From Globisporangium splendens (taxonomy: Eukaryota > Oomycota > Peronosporomycetes > Pythiales > Pythiaceae), in the NCBI GenBank assembly GCA_006386115.1, contig VFIW01000099.1, forward strand, positions 1 through 64,000: a stretch of 64,000 nucleotides of DNA, given 5' to 3'. Position numbers and translations under genes: made by a program. The notes beneath the pieces are model-generated. The model searched no databases and had not been told where the DNA came from. It saw nothing but the letters and a program-made list of their open reading frames with translations. Shown in pieces: positions 52,356-62,900 of the stretch (position 1 is the stretch's first letter; each line of letters begins with the position of its first letter).

Positions 52356-52371
52356 GTTCACTTTCCAATTG
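52356..52371 (+). promoter_or_regulatory. Initiator/FPR-like core before the antisense ORF of D
   Basis: GTTCACTTTCCAATTG agrees with GCTCATTYYNCAWTTT (recalled) at 13 of 16 positions, has both the TCA initiator and the CAAT(T) flank, and ends 3 nt before the antisense ATG at 52375. It lies outside the LTR, pointing into the element. Confidence 0.55.
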
Positions 52372-52374
52372 GCA

Positions 52375-53442
52375 ATGAAGCGACCAAGTGACCAAGTGAA
52401 CCGAGAAGAACGTCCGTCGTCCAAGCGACAGCGGACAGCTCCAGAACTCTTCGACATCTCTCCCATTCTGAAGAAGAAGGGGGAGCTCGAGTTCTACAAG
52501 GAGCGGTTCTTCAGTTGGCGTCGGATCAATGATCGTGATGATCCGAACCAACACATCGCAGCCCAGAGAGACTCATGGCGAACATTTGTTCGTCTTGAGA
52601 ATGAGAACAAGATGGAGCGTCTTCTTCGTCGTGGCAATGCTCGTGCCCAAAGAAGAACTCCCGCTGACGACAGAGCGAACCTTAGCTCTGGTCGTCGTAG
52701 TGTCGTCCCTGGCGACGCTACAAGCAGTTCTCATAGCTGCGGACCACGTCGGGAACATCAGACTCCAATGTCTGACGAGGTTCCCACGTGTCCGAGCTCG
52801 GTGGATATCCACGCCACCGAACTCTGTAGAAGCGTTGATGGTTCAACTGCTTCTTTCCTCGACGATGAGTCAGTCGATCTTCATGATCAACAATCGACTG
52901 AACCACCCAGCGATGCTCTCCCTGAGAGTCTAACAACGGGGGTGGGGCTGAACGAGAAAACGATTGAGCGACTCTGGAAGTGGAAGAGTGCTCACCGTGG
53001 GCAAATCGAGGCTTTGCAGCAGCGTTGTTCGACACTTGAGGAACGCTGCGAGAGTCTCGAGAACCTTGTCGCCGATCATGAGTCGAAGATCGACGATCTG
53101 ACAGAAGGTTCTGCCCAGTGTTCGGCTTTGGAGTCCCGTTTCGAGGAACGGTTCCAACAAGTTCAGGACGAACTTGTTCGACTCCAGAAGAACGAGAAGT
53201 CTCGTGAGTTGGCTCACGATCGCCTTTTGCGCTCTGTGGAAGAGGCAGGTTCGGCTCTCGAGGTACTTCGTGGTGAGTACCATTCTCGTCTTCAAGCGTT
53301 GGAGGCAGTGAAGGACCAATCCTTCGACGTCCTACAACTCCTGTACGCCGAGAAGGATCTCCAGAGCGATGAGCTGTTTGCTCTTCGCAATCAAGTGGAG
53401 AAGCTTCACGATCAGCTCGATCGTTTGTGGAAGATCTCGTAG
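52375..53442 (+). CDS. Antisense coiled-coil protein of Gypsy D
   Basis: 355 codons, ATG 52375, TAG 53440-53442. The N-terminus [20 protein letters not shown] is a bipartite NLS-like segment. Next [17 protein letters not shown] and [20 protein letters not shown] resemble the A antisense protein. A Ser/Asp-rich linker follows, then a long uninterrupted coiled coil from about [20 protein letters not shown] through [36 protein letters not shown] and [18 protein letters not shown]. It overlaps, antisense, the integrase tail and chromodomain up to the pol stop (52718). The sense strand there is a low-complexity linker, so the antisense frame seems to constrain the sequence. Role unknown; nuclear action by dimer or oligomer is inference. 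Confidence 0.78.
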   Translation: MKRPSDQVNREERPSSKRQRTAPELFDISPILKKKGELEFYKERFFSWRRINDRDDPNQHIAAQRDSWRTFVRLENENKMERLLRRGNARAQRRTPADDRANLSSGRRSVVPGDATSSSHSCGPRREHQTPMSDEVPTCPSSVDIHATELCRSVDGSTASFLDDESVDLHDQQSTEPPSDALPESLTTGVGLNEKTIERLWKWKSAHRGQIEALQQRCSTLEERCESLENLVADHESKIDDLTEGSAQCSALESRFEERFQQVQDELVRLQKNEKSRELAHDRLLRSVEEAGSALEVLRGEYHSRLQALEAVKDQSFDVLQLLYAEKDLQSDELFALRNQVEKLHDQLDRLWKIS

Positions 53443-54229
53443 GATCCGCAGATCCACTTGGAAGGTAAGGCTTTAGTCTACCCACATAAAATGTTGGGTG
53501 TAGACGCATGCGTGTAGGTATGTCTAGCGTGTAGGCATCACCATTGCATTTCGCTACCTTGAACGGTCCGATGAACCTTGGCAGAAGCTTCGAGCTTCCC
53601 AAGTTGGACACTGCATGTTCAGGCAGGTTCGCCGTGCTAAGCAATACAAGATCATTGATCTTATACACTTGCTTGTTCTTCCTTCCGCTCTTGTCTGCTT
53701 GTTCCTTTTGCAGATCCTGAGCCTTCGCGATTGCGTCTCGAACAAACCTCACAACGGCTTGTCTCCTCACAACAAAGTCATCGACTTGCTGCTCTTCACG
53801 CCTTGTTAGGTCGTCGAGGGGTTCCATCGAGTCAAAATTGGCTTTCAACTCGGAAGCAGCATTCAGGTCGTAAGACGACTTCGGCTTGTTTCCATGAGCC
53901 GGAGTCCCTCCCCCACTTAAGGTAGAGACCTCACCCATTATGGAAGCAGGCACTCGGGGATGAATGCCATAGTTCACATAAAATGGAGAGTGACCTGTCG
54001 AGACATGCGTGGAGTTGTTCAACGCAAACTCTGCGAGAGGGAGAAACTCACTCCACTCTTTGAAAGACGTTGCGTAGCTGCGCAACACGTCTTCAAGGAC
54101 ACGATTCACTCGCTCTGTTTGACCGTCCGTTTCAGGGTGTGCCGCTGTTGACATGGGCAACTTGGTGTCCAGAAGTCCGAACAGTGCACGCCAGAACTTG
54201 GACGTGAAACGGGTGTCACGGTCAGACAC
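52718..54229 (-). CDS. Gypsy D integrase core, C-terminal linker and chromodomain
   Basis: Continues pol after a single TAG (54235..54233). [17 protein letters not shown] and [19 protein letters not shown] give the second Asp and Glu of integrase; then [17 protein letters not shown] (GPY/F), a ~200-residue low-complexity Arg/Ser/Pro linker, and a chromodomain ([14 protein letters not shown] ... [18 protein letters not shown]), TAG at 52718. The linker is far longer than in A and is the part overlapped by the antisense ORF. Confidence 0.88.
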   Translation of the reverse strand: MSDRDTRFTSKFWRALFGLLDTKLPMSTAAHPETDGQTERVNRVLEDVLRSYATSFKEWSEFLPLAEFALNNSTHVSTGHSPFYVNYGIHPRVPASIMGEVSTLSGGGTPAHGNKPKSSYDLNAASELKANFDSMEPLDDLTRREEQQVDDFVVRRQAVVRFVRDAIAKAQDLQKEQADKSGRKNKQVYKINDLVLLSTANLPEHAVSNLGSSKLLPRFIGPFKVAKCNGDAYTLDIPTRMRLHPTFYVGRLKPYLPSGSADPTRSSTNDRADREASPLDCEEQTAHRSGDPSRRTGVVGRRRIGPSLPPTLEDENGTHHEVPREPNLPLPQSAKGDREPTHETSRSSGVEQVRPELVGTVPRNGTPKPNTGQNLLSDRRSSTHDRRQGSRDSRSVPQVSNNAAAKPRFAHGEHSSTSRVAQSFSRSAPPPLLDSQGEHRWVVQSIVDHEDRLTHRRGKKQLNHQRFYRVRWRGYPPSSDTWEPRQTLESDVPDVVRSYENCL

Positions 54230-54232
54230 GAT

Positions 54233-57200
54233 CTAGACTGGTAGTCCGTGTAGACGAAATACGACGTCTACAAAGACCTTGGCAGTCTTCTCAGCAGAGA
54301 TCTTGTCCGAAACAGGCGCAAGATGAACCATCTTGCTGAATCGGTCCACAAACACAAGGATACCATTGCGTCCATGTGTGTCTCTTGGAAGTCCGAATAT
54401 GAAATCCATACTCACAGACTTCCAACTCTCCGATGGGACAGCCAATGAACGAAGTGGTGCCTGCGTGGAACCAGAAGGTTTCACTCGTTGGCAGATCTCG
54501 CAAGTCCTCACATACTTGCGCACCCACTTGTACATGTGTGGCCAGTAGTAATCTCGGGAAAGACTGAGAAATGTTTTCTCACGTCCGAGATGGCCACCCG
54601 AAGGACTGTCATGGTACTCATACAAGAGTCGATGACGCAGACCTTCGTCGTTGGGAACAACAACCCTTGCTGTATCCCCTTGTTCGACCGCATAGTACAA
54701 CAACCTATTGTGTACTCGAAAGCGGTGAACTCGCGATCTTGTGCGCGACGGAAGACCTTGCAGTGCTTTGTCCGAAGGGTCCTTGAAGTACTTCAACAAG
54801 TCCTGACATGTTTCGTCAGACTTGTACCCTTCGACGATCTCTTCTCGCGCTGTAGTCGCAGCTCGCACCGCGATCGCTTGAACATCTTCACAGAGTCGAC
54901 ACGCTCCGTCCGTGTCTTCACTCTTGGTCTTCGGATCGCAATCCGGACGTCTTGACAGCGCATCGGCTAAGATGTTCGTCTTGCCTGGCTTGTAGTGTAC
55001 AACGAAGTTGTACTCTGCAAAGAAGGAGAACCATCTCGCCATTCTTTGCGACAAATGAGGAGTCTTCACTGCCGTGCGCAGAGATGCGTGATCAGTGTAG
55101 ATAGCAAAGCGCTCCTCGCCAAGCAGATACACACGGAACTTGACCAAAGAATACTTCATCGCAAGAAGTTCTTTGTCATGAACTGGGTAGTTCCGTTCTG
55201 CGGGTCGGAGTTGTCGTGACTGATACGACACAACTCGCTCATGACCCTCATCATCGTGTTGCATCAATGCGCAACCGATGACATAATCGCTCGCATCGCA
55301 GACGACGTGGAACGGCTTGTCGTGGTTTGGCAGAGCCAACACAGGAGCTTCTCGAAGACTCCTCTTGACTTCTTCGAACGCCGCCTGATGGTCTTTCGAC
55401 CACTTCCACTCAACGTCTTTCTTCAAGAGTTGTGTGAGGGGTTGCACCAACGCTGCATAATTGCGCGTGTACTTGTGCAAGTAGTTGGCTAGACCCAACC
55501 ATTGTCGTAGCTGTTTGACGTTCTTTGGCACTGGCCAATCGTCAATAGCTTTGACTTTCTCCGGATCGACTCGAACACCGCTCTTGCCCACAAAACAACC
55601 GAGAACAGGGATCTCGGGGGCGAAGAACATGCACTTCTTCAAGTTTGCGTAGAGTTTGTTCTCACGCACGACCTGGAAAACTTGACGAAGATGATCGAGA
55701 TGAACATCGACATCAGACTTCCCATTCGTGGCCTTACTATGAACGAAAATATCGTCAAAGTAACTTGGTGCAAATGCTCGCAAAGGACGAAGAACGTTCG
55801 TGACCATTCGATTGAAGGTCGCAGGAGCATTCTTCAGTCCCTGTGGCATCACTAACCATTCCCACAGCATACCACTCGGGGTACTCACTGCGGTTAGTGG
55901 GACATCGCTCTCGCGCATTCGAATCTGATAGAACCCATCTTTCAGATCGATAGCACTAAAGATGGTGCTGCCAACCATTCCATCAAGGATCATGTCCTTG
56001 CGTGGAACCGGAGTCTGGGCTGGAATTGTCGCGTCGTTCAGCTTGTTGAAAGCGTGAACAATGCGCCAACCTCCAGTTGCCTTCTTCACGCAGAAGATGG
56101 GGCTGCAATACGGAGACTTGCTCTCCCGCACATGACCAGCCTTAGCACGTTGTGCAAAGAACTCGTCGATTGCCTCAACTTGTTCCTTTGGCAACGGCCA
56201 CTGTCTTGTGATGCAGTACTTCGTGCCAGGAAGTACATCAATCTCATGACGAATGCCTCTGTCGAATGGCAATTCGCCCGGCACCTTGTCAGGGAAAATG
56301 TCTTCATATTCCCTGGCAAGCGCATACACGGGGTTCTTCTTGAGGGCGTCCCACGACTGCTCCTCGAACCTTTCCTTCCGTGTCTTTTCGTCCAACACAT
56401 CCGCATCCGCACTTGATGCTGTGTTGACGAAGCCTTCGTCGACCATTTCGACGATCACACACACCTGCACAATGTCGCCTCTCGCTAGGCTGCGCTCCAG
56501 TGTCTTCTTGCTCATCGATGGCAAAGAAATCAACTCTTGGACTGAACTTGGAGGATTTTCAATCTTCACGTGACGGATTACATCCACGTCACCTTCTTCA
56601 TTGTAGACCGCGACATTCACAAACTCGCTTGGAATGTCTTGTGCTTGGACACTCCCTTCGTCATCACCACTTGTACCTTGATCAGGGGTACTCAAAACTC
56701 TTGACGAAAAACTTCTCTTGCTGGTCTTCTTCTTCTTGTCTTGGGAAGGGTGTTTGTTCCTCTTCCATTCACTCTTGTCAACGCCATCGCGAACCTTCTC
56801 GTCGTCGATGGCAAAGGAGACAGTCTTTTTCTGGCGCCTGACTGCTCCACCTCCGTTCATCTTCTTCAAAATGGGTACCGCTTGTGAACATGGGGGGCCA
56901 TCGCACACCGCAACATCACAAGGGCCATCTGGGATCTCTTCCACAGATGTATACACCCATACCACTTCATCCGTTGTTGTGCAGCACAAGTCAACATCGC
57001 GTGGCTTGTCAACGGAGATCTTCATATTCATCCAGTCAATGCTAGGTTGGTAACGCTTCAACCACGGCATTCCCAGGATGATGTCAAACTTGTCATCGAG
57101 GTCGAGTAAAATAAACTCGTCTTCACCTCGTAAATCTTCACACTTCATCGCCAAGCGCACCACGCGCTTCGACATCTTCACAGTTGACCCATTTGCCAAC

Positions 57201-57508
57201 CGGACAATCATTGTCTTCTCTTCATTCGCATCAGGCACGAAGACACCATGCCTGACGATCACTTCATTTCGAACAAAGTTGTTCGACCCACCAATGCCAA
57301 CCAAAGCTCGTAGAGGCGTTGCAATACCGTCTACATGAACTCTGTGAACGATCAAACTTGACGTTTGACTGACACTCTTCTCACTCATAGTGGAAACTGC
57401 ATATGCTTGATGCACATAGGGGCCAGAGTCCTGTGTCTCCGCAACGTCCACAGTCCTCTTTTCCGGGCCAGTAGGAGGCCCCGCCCCTACTGTCCATTCC
57501 CGTTTTTT
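54233..57508 (-). pseudogene. Gypsy D protease (dead), RT, RNase H, integrase N-part
   Basis: Entered by -1 shift at 57508..57502. The protease site reads LVGIGGSNNF where A, B and C have L(L/V)DTGAS, so the catalytic Asp is lost (57298..57284). RT is complete: CVKKATGGWRIVHAFNKLND, AIDLKDGFYQIRMRESDVP, APSYFDDIFVHS; RNase H has VVCDASDYVIGCAL and NYPVHDKELLAMKYSL. Integrase has the HHCC finger (HDSPSGGHLGREKTF ... CEICQRV) and SMDFIFGLPRDTHGRNG. A TAG ends the frame after LHGLPV, where A has Glu-Ile-Val. One stop and a dead protease make it non-autonomous. Confidence 0.88.
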
Positions 57509-58407
57509 GGCCCGGGTGACCGCTCGAACCGATGACCGTAAGAACGATCGTGGTTGTTCGAGCGAGCACCCTGTGTCGTTTGCCGACCCGGCAAAGACAC
57601 CTTGCAGTTCCGAGCAATATGACCCGGCTTCCCGCAACGGAAACACTTCCCATCGTTGCGAGGACGCTCATTTCCAGGCGTGGAAATGTACGAGATGTCC
57701 ATGGGCTTGGGGCCATCATGCACGACATTTGATTGCCGCATTGGTCTTGACGCAAACCCATGGAACTTCGCTTGCTTGATGCTGAACTCTTCTTGCATCG
57801 CACGTTCGATAGCTTCGTCCAGCGTCTTGGGGTACTCGCGGAACAGTTGGTTCCGAATCGGACCATCGCTCAGACCCGTCATGAACGTCACGACTTGCGT
57901 CGGAACGTCAATCGGCTCGTCAACGATGCTCGACACCAAGTAACTAGCACGTTGTGCATACGAGTGAAGGTCGAAACGGCCTTGACGAAGCTTGAGGAAC
58001 TCGGCGCGCGCACGGAACTCACTCTGCGGAGGTTCAAACGCCTTCTTGAGTTCAGTCTTGAAATGATCGTAGCTGGGGAAGCAGTTTAGATCAGCTAAAC
58101 GCTTGCCATACGCCCAGCTCTTCGCACGACCCGCAAGGTTGGACATCGCGAACAACACTTGCTGCGAAGGGTCCCGTAGTTGTCTTGCAGTGATAGCTGC
58201 ATCCAACTCGACGAACCATCTCGCTAGAGGCTCGTTTTCTCCACCACGGTACGGAGATACATCGAGCTTCAGAGGCGCCACTCTCACTGTCGTGACAGGA
58301 GTTGCAGGCTGTCGGTGATTGTTCACGATCTCGCGATGCATGAAGCTCGTAGCCGCGTTCCTCTGCTCATCCGGTGACGCTGATCTCAGCAAGCCGATTA
58401 CAGCTGC
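57487..58407 (-). CDS. Gypsy D gag, lacking its first ~50 codons
   Basis: From AAVIGLLRSASPDEQRNAAT on it follows B gag: RWFVELDAAITARQLRDPSQ, AMSNLAGRAKSWAYGKRL, knuckle CFRCGKPGHIARNC, TAG at 57487. Upstream it is fused in frame to RNase H codons (see 58408..58674). The slippery heptamer A AAA AAC is at 57508..57502. Confidence 0.88.
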   Translation of the reverse strand, partial: AAVIGLLRSASPDEQRNAATSFMHREIVNNHRQPATPVTTVRVAPLKLDVSPYRGGENEPLARWFVELDAAITARQLRDPSQQVLFAMSNLAGRAKSWAYGKRLADLNCFPSYDHFKTELKKAFEPPQSEFRARAEFLKLRQGRFDLHSYAQRASYLVSSIVDEPIDVPTQVVTFMTGLSDGPIRNQLFREYPKTLDEAIERAMQEEFSIKQAKFHGFASRPMRQSNVVHDGPKPMDISYISTPGNERPRNDGKCFRCGKPGHIARNCKVSLPGRQTTQGARSNNHDRSYGHRFERSPGPKNGNGQ

Positions 58408-58674
58408 CTTCCTGCTATTGGCCATGCTGGCGGCCCAAATTAAACTGGCTGTGTGCGAGTCCTTATGGACACGCACGATAATGGATCCAGTCCCTCCCGG
58501 TCCTGGATTGCCGCGTGATCCACCATCGAAAAACAACAGGTCAACGCCGCGAGTATCATTTGGAGTCAAGGGAATGGCGTCGGTTTGGCTGAGAAAGCAG
58601 TCGACATATGTTACGTGTGCCTGACCTCGCACGCCAGGCACGCGCGTAGGATCGGCATATGCCTGACTTCGCAC
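58408..58674 (-). pseudogene. 5' half of an RNase H domain fused in frame to gag
   Basis: Encodes VDLLFFDGGSRGNPGPGGTG and a strand to WAASMANSRK, i.e. the first Asp and the GG.RGNPG block of a LINE-type RNase H. At 58408/58407 it passes directly into gag. The second half, from DTTNN on, is at 27416 on the plus strand. No ATG is present at the left limit, so it was part of a longer LINE frame. Confidence 0.8.
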
Positions 58675-58714
58675 GTGCCTAGCGCAGAGGAGCGTCGTGG
58701 CATGTGTAACGTGT

Positions 58715-58740
58715 GCCTGACCTCGAGTCCGAGGTCAGGC
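58715..58740. other. Perfect 11-bp hairpin near the start of Gypsy E
   Basis: GCCTGACCTCG, loop AGTC, CGAGGTCAGGC. Two related copies of TGCCTGAC(C/T)TCG lie just upstream (about 58616 and 58657). It may be the end of the E LTR or of the RNase H element. Confidence 0.5.
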
Positions 58741-59455
58741 TCTCATTCATATGTAACACTAATATATACAGTTATATGGAACTAGTCAGATAAAAATACA
58801 GGTGCAGGCAGGACACCTGGATAGGAAGAAAAGTCGAATCAGTTGAAGAAAAGGATAGGCATGCATGCAGGGAGGCTTAGACGTAGCGCTAGCGAACTAA
58901 GTCCTCCATTCAATTCACTTTCCAATTTGCCATCAAGTTGCCACCTCCTCCTCCGAGTCCAAGCCATCGTCCCCGACTTTCAGCCAATCAAGTTCCTACT
59001 TTCCTACTTTCGACCAATCATATCTCAAGAAGACCCCAAACCGTTGCATCTGGTAGCACTTTGCGTCCGGGGGGGAGCGCGGCCGTTTCCAAGCGTTCAA
59101 GTCGCCGTCGTCGTCCAAGCCAGGCACCTCCGAGGTTGTTATTCGAGCCGCTTTCTGAACGGGTGTTGCTTTAGTGACATAAATCCCGGAATCATTGTCG
59201 GTGCGTTGACCCTTTGGTGTTCTGTGGCAGTAACTCCTGTAGTGTTGAGCCAGTCGTGCTTTTGTGCGTAATTCTGTGTTCTGGTCTACCTCGGTTTCTC
59301 TAATAGTGACACGGTGTCTCGGGTTCACCCTAACTGTCTGTGTTCTTTAGGGTGTTATTCCGTGGTGTCATCGTCAGGCGTGCCTAGGTGAAGCCCTCAT
59401 TAGAGGATCAAGACTGTGATTGTGAACTCCCAGAGTTGATATCCTCCCCAACTCG

Positions 59456-59806
59456 ATGCCCAAGAAGCCGCGCGTCAAGCAGGTCCCGATTCAAGGCAGC
59501 CTTACGTACTTAGGCGTGCCGAAACCTGCAGAAGCTGATAAAGCCCATCAAGACCTCGTGAACTGTCTGACGAAGGCTTTCCGGATCTGTGAAGTGCTAG
59601 AGAAGCACGTGGATAAGTGTCCAGACAAGCTGAAGAAGAAACGCGCAAAGAAGGCTCTAATCCGGACCGCTCAAGGAATCGTCGACGCGTCCGACGGGAT
59701 AAGCGAGTGCTTTCGCGGCGTGCTGCGTGATCCACCGGCATCGAGTACTGGTACTAGGAAGGCTAAGCTGCGTCCAGGTCAAGTTCCTCCGCCTAAGTTC
59801 GACTAA
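59456..59806 (+). CDS. Leader ORF of Gypsy E (basic, helical)
   Basis: 116 codons between primer site and gag. MPKKPRVKQVPIQGSLTYLG, then a helical part (HQDLVNCLTKAFRICEVLEK, HVDKCPDKLKKKRAKKALIR) and a Pro-rich end. Strongly basic. No family recognised. An extra ORF before gag is unusual for Ty3/Gypsy; it could be an accessory or RNA-binding protein, or carry gag-like matrix function. Confidence 0.6.
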   Translation: MPKKPRVKQVPIQGSLTYLGVPKPAEADKAHQDLVNCLTKAFRICEVLEKHVDKCPDKLKKKRAKKALIRTAQGIVDASDGISECFRGVLRDPPASSTGTRKAKLRPGQVPPPKFD

Positions 59807-59986
59807 AAATACCCAATTAAAAAATAAAAGAAACAAAAAAATAAAAAATAAAAGTATAGCTTCGTATTATACTGGTTTTTAAGATCCCATAAGATAGAAT
59901 CTCGACTCCCGTCCCTGCCTGCCAAGTCAAGTGAAACCGGTTACGTAAAATACCGAGTGTGAAGTCAAGGCAAGAAAAGTACAAAG
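59807..59986. other. A-rich spacer between leader ORF and gag-pol of E
   Basis: Contains long A/T runs at 59815-59855 and no frame. It separates two plus-strand frames of one transcript, so gag-pol may need re-initiation, splicing or internal entry. Confidence 0.5.
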
Positions 59987-62900
59987 ATGAACGAGCCAAC
60001 GAATGCCCAGTTGTTGCAGAGTATGCTGGCAGTGCTAAACCAGCAAGCAGAGATGATCAAAGAATTCCAGCAAGTAAAACGGGAGTCAGAGATAAAATTA
60101 GAGGGATGTAAATTACCGGTGTATAGTGGAGCATTACAAGAGTCGTTTCAGTTATATAAAGAGCAAGTCGGAGACTATTTAAAGGCGAGGAACATTGACA
60201 GACAGGATGCTAGCCTACAGCCACGCCTTTTGGCGATGTTGGGAGGAACCCTGCGGCAGGGAGCTGTCCAGTGGTTCATTGTGAAGAAGACAGAGATTGA
60301 GACGGTTGACCAATTCTTCCTAGAACTAGGAAACGAATTTATTCCCGCCGATCTACAAGAGCGTTTGCGTGACCAGTTGGGTGAGCTATCCCAGGGTCAG
60401 AGTCGAGGCCTTGACGACTACGTCAGTCGTTTTAGGCATGCTATCACACAAGTACAAGAGATGAGTGAGCTCGACAAGATCATGTATTTTGTGCGAGGAT
60501 TAGCTCCAGCGATCCGAACAGAGGTGCGCTATCGCCGATGTTCTACGTTGTCGGAAGCCATCACTCTAGCGCTGGACTATGACCGTTCGCATCGTCGCTC
60601 TGCGGATGGAAATCGATCCCATTCAGAACCTAGGTACAGGCGTTTCGACAATCGCCAATACCGACTGAATGGTGCAAGTCCGATGGAAGTGGACAATGTC
60701 CGAGTCTTGGGTCGTGAAGAGTGTTTGCGTCAGCGCCTTTGCTTCAATTGCAATCGACCTGGACATCGAGCGTCAGAGTGTCGTGCGCCGCGCCAGCAGA
60801 GACAAGCGAGCACGCCGCAGACGACGCGCAACTCAAGATATCAGCGTCCGACACAGCGAGCTCGTCGATCAAGTCCGATGGTTGAGCACAACCTGGCGAC
60901 AGTGGATGAAGTGGATTATCCCATTGTGTTTGACAATGCGGAGCTAAACGCAGTGGGCATTGCGCGTAAGAGCAACCTGTTCGTGGTGAACGGCCGTGTT
61001 GATGGTAATGATGTGCGCATTTTAATTGACAGCGGCGCCTCGACCAACCTGATCCAGCGTGGGTTGGTGAAGAAAGTGCTGAATACAGCAGTGATCGAAG
61101 CGCAAGGATTCGACGGCAGAAGGACCAAGAAACAAGTGAACGAGGTGGAAGCATCGTGCCAAGTACAAGACAAGAAGTTTGAGGCAATGCAGTTTACGGA
61201 ATGGGATCTACCCAACAGCCACGATGTCATCTTCGGTCAGCCATGGTTCGTCGAGCACAACCCGATCATTGATTGGAGAAAGCAGACGTTTGCATTGCCG
61301 GAAGACACCTCTGTGCACGAGCGCAGCGGTAGTGAAATCTGCTCCAAGATCAAGAATGCAGAGTATGAAGAGTTGTTCGTCGTAAAGGTGTCCGCAGTTA
61401 ACGACATTTCTCCAGTCGTCCCGCCAGAGTTGAAACCTGTCATTGATCGGTTCGCGGACTGTTTCCCGGAGTTACTTCCGGATGGCTTACCGCCAGAGCG
61501 TGCTGTGAACTTTGAGCTCCAGCCGAAGCCAGACGCAGTGCCAAGCTCGCGTCCGCCGTTTCGTCTGTCCAAGACAGAGCAAGACGCGTTGGAAGAGTTC
61601 GTTCGCGACAACGTGAAGAAGGGATGGATTGAAGTATCGAACTCCCCATGGATCTCCAATATCTTCGGTGTTCCGAAAAAGGATCCCGCGACGGGTATGG
61701 CTGTGAAGCGCGCTGAATGGCTGCGCAGTGGCAACACAAAGGTGCCGATACGTTGGGTCATCGACTATCGGTATGTCAACAGCCAGACGAAGATCCCCAA
61801 GATTCCTCTACCACACATAGAGGAACTATTTGATCAGATGCTCGGTGCGACGGTATTCACGGTGATCGACCTCGCGCAAGGTTATCACCAGATGCGCGTG
61901 AAGCCTGATAGTCGTCCTTACACGGCTTTTAGGTCGCAAAAGGAAACGTACCAATGGTGTGTCGCTCCGATGGGATTAGCGGGTATGCCGGGAGCATGGT
62001 CTCGTCTTATGCGAGTACTCTTTGGTAAATTCAAATTTGTTGTCGTGTATCTCGACGACATCTGTATCTTCTCCCGCTCGATGAAAGATCATGCGCAACA
62101 TCTGGCGATGGTCTGTGAAGTCCTCCGTTATGAGAAGTTGTACGCTCGCCTGTCCAAGTGCGAGTTCGGCAAGTCCAGTGTCCGTTTCCTCGGTCACACA
62201 GTCACGGCTGAAGGGATCCAAGTCGACGCAAAGAAGACAACCGCGATCGAGAAGTATCCTGCTCCGACGACGCAGAAGACATTGTTGAGTTTTCTCGGTC
62301 TCGCCGGATACTATCGTCGGTTTATTTGCGACTTTGCGCGGATTGCGTTGCCACTGCATAGGCTGATCAAGAAGGATGCAAAGTGGACATGGTCATCCGA
62401 ACACGATCACGCCTTTCGCGCATTGAAGTTGGCTCTGCAACAGGCTCCGACGTTGCGTTTACCTGACTTTGACCGTCGGTTCACGGTAACAACGGATGCC
62501 TCGGGCTACTGCATGGGCGGTGTCTTGTCTCAAAAGATCGACGGGTTTGACGCTCCCATTGCCTTCTATTCAAAGAAGTTTGGGCAGTATGAGGAAAAGT
62601 GGCCTGCTCACGAGAAAGAGCTGCTCGCAATCAAGTTTGCGTTGTCAAAGCGGCGACACTACCTTCATGGTCGTCAGTTCGATGTGTTTACGGACAATTC
62701 GGCTTGTCGGTGGATGCTACATCATCCGGAGGTGACTCCCAAGCTTGCGCGGATGCTGACGTTCTTCTCCCAGTTTGATTTTGTCCTGCACCACGTGAAA
62801 GGCAGTACCAATGTGGTGGCTGATGCCTTGTCTCGACCAGGACCGGAAGAAGTCAAGCAATCCGATGAGTTGCCCGTAGTTTCGACTCCCGAAGTGCACG

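Larger units (their letters stand above)
51676..58407 (-). mobile_element. Gypsy D: chromovirus with antisense ORF, 5' end lost
   Basis: Coded on the minus strand: gag (from KAAVIGLL), protease, RT, RNase H, integrase, chromodomain, polypurine tract, 3' LTR 51676..52299. It inserted into Gypsy B RT. The 5' LTR and gag start are missing because at 58407 the sequence changes, inside a codon-matched junction, to the N-half of an RNase H gene. It carries an antisense ORF like that of Gypsy A. Confidence 0.88.
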
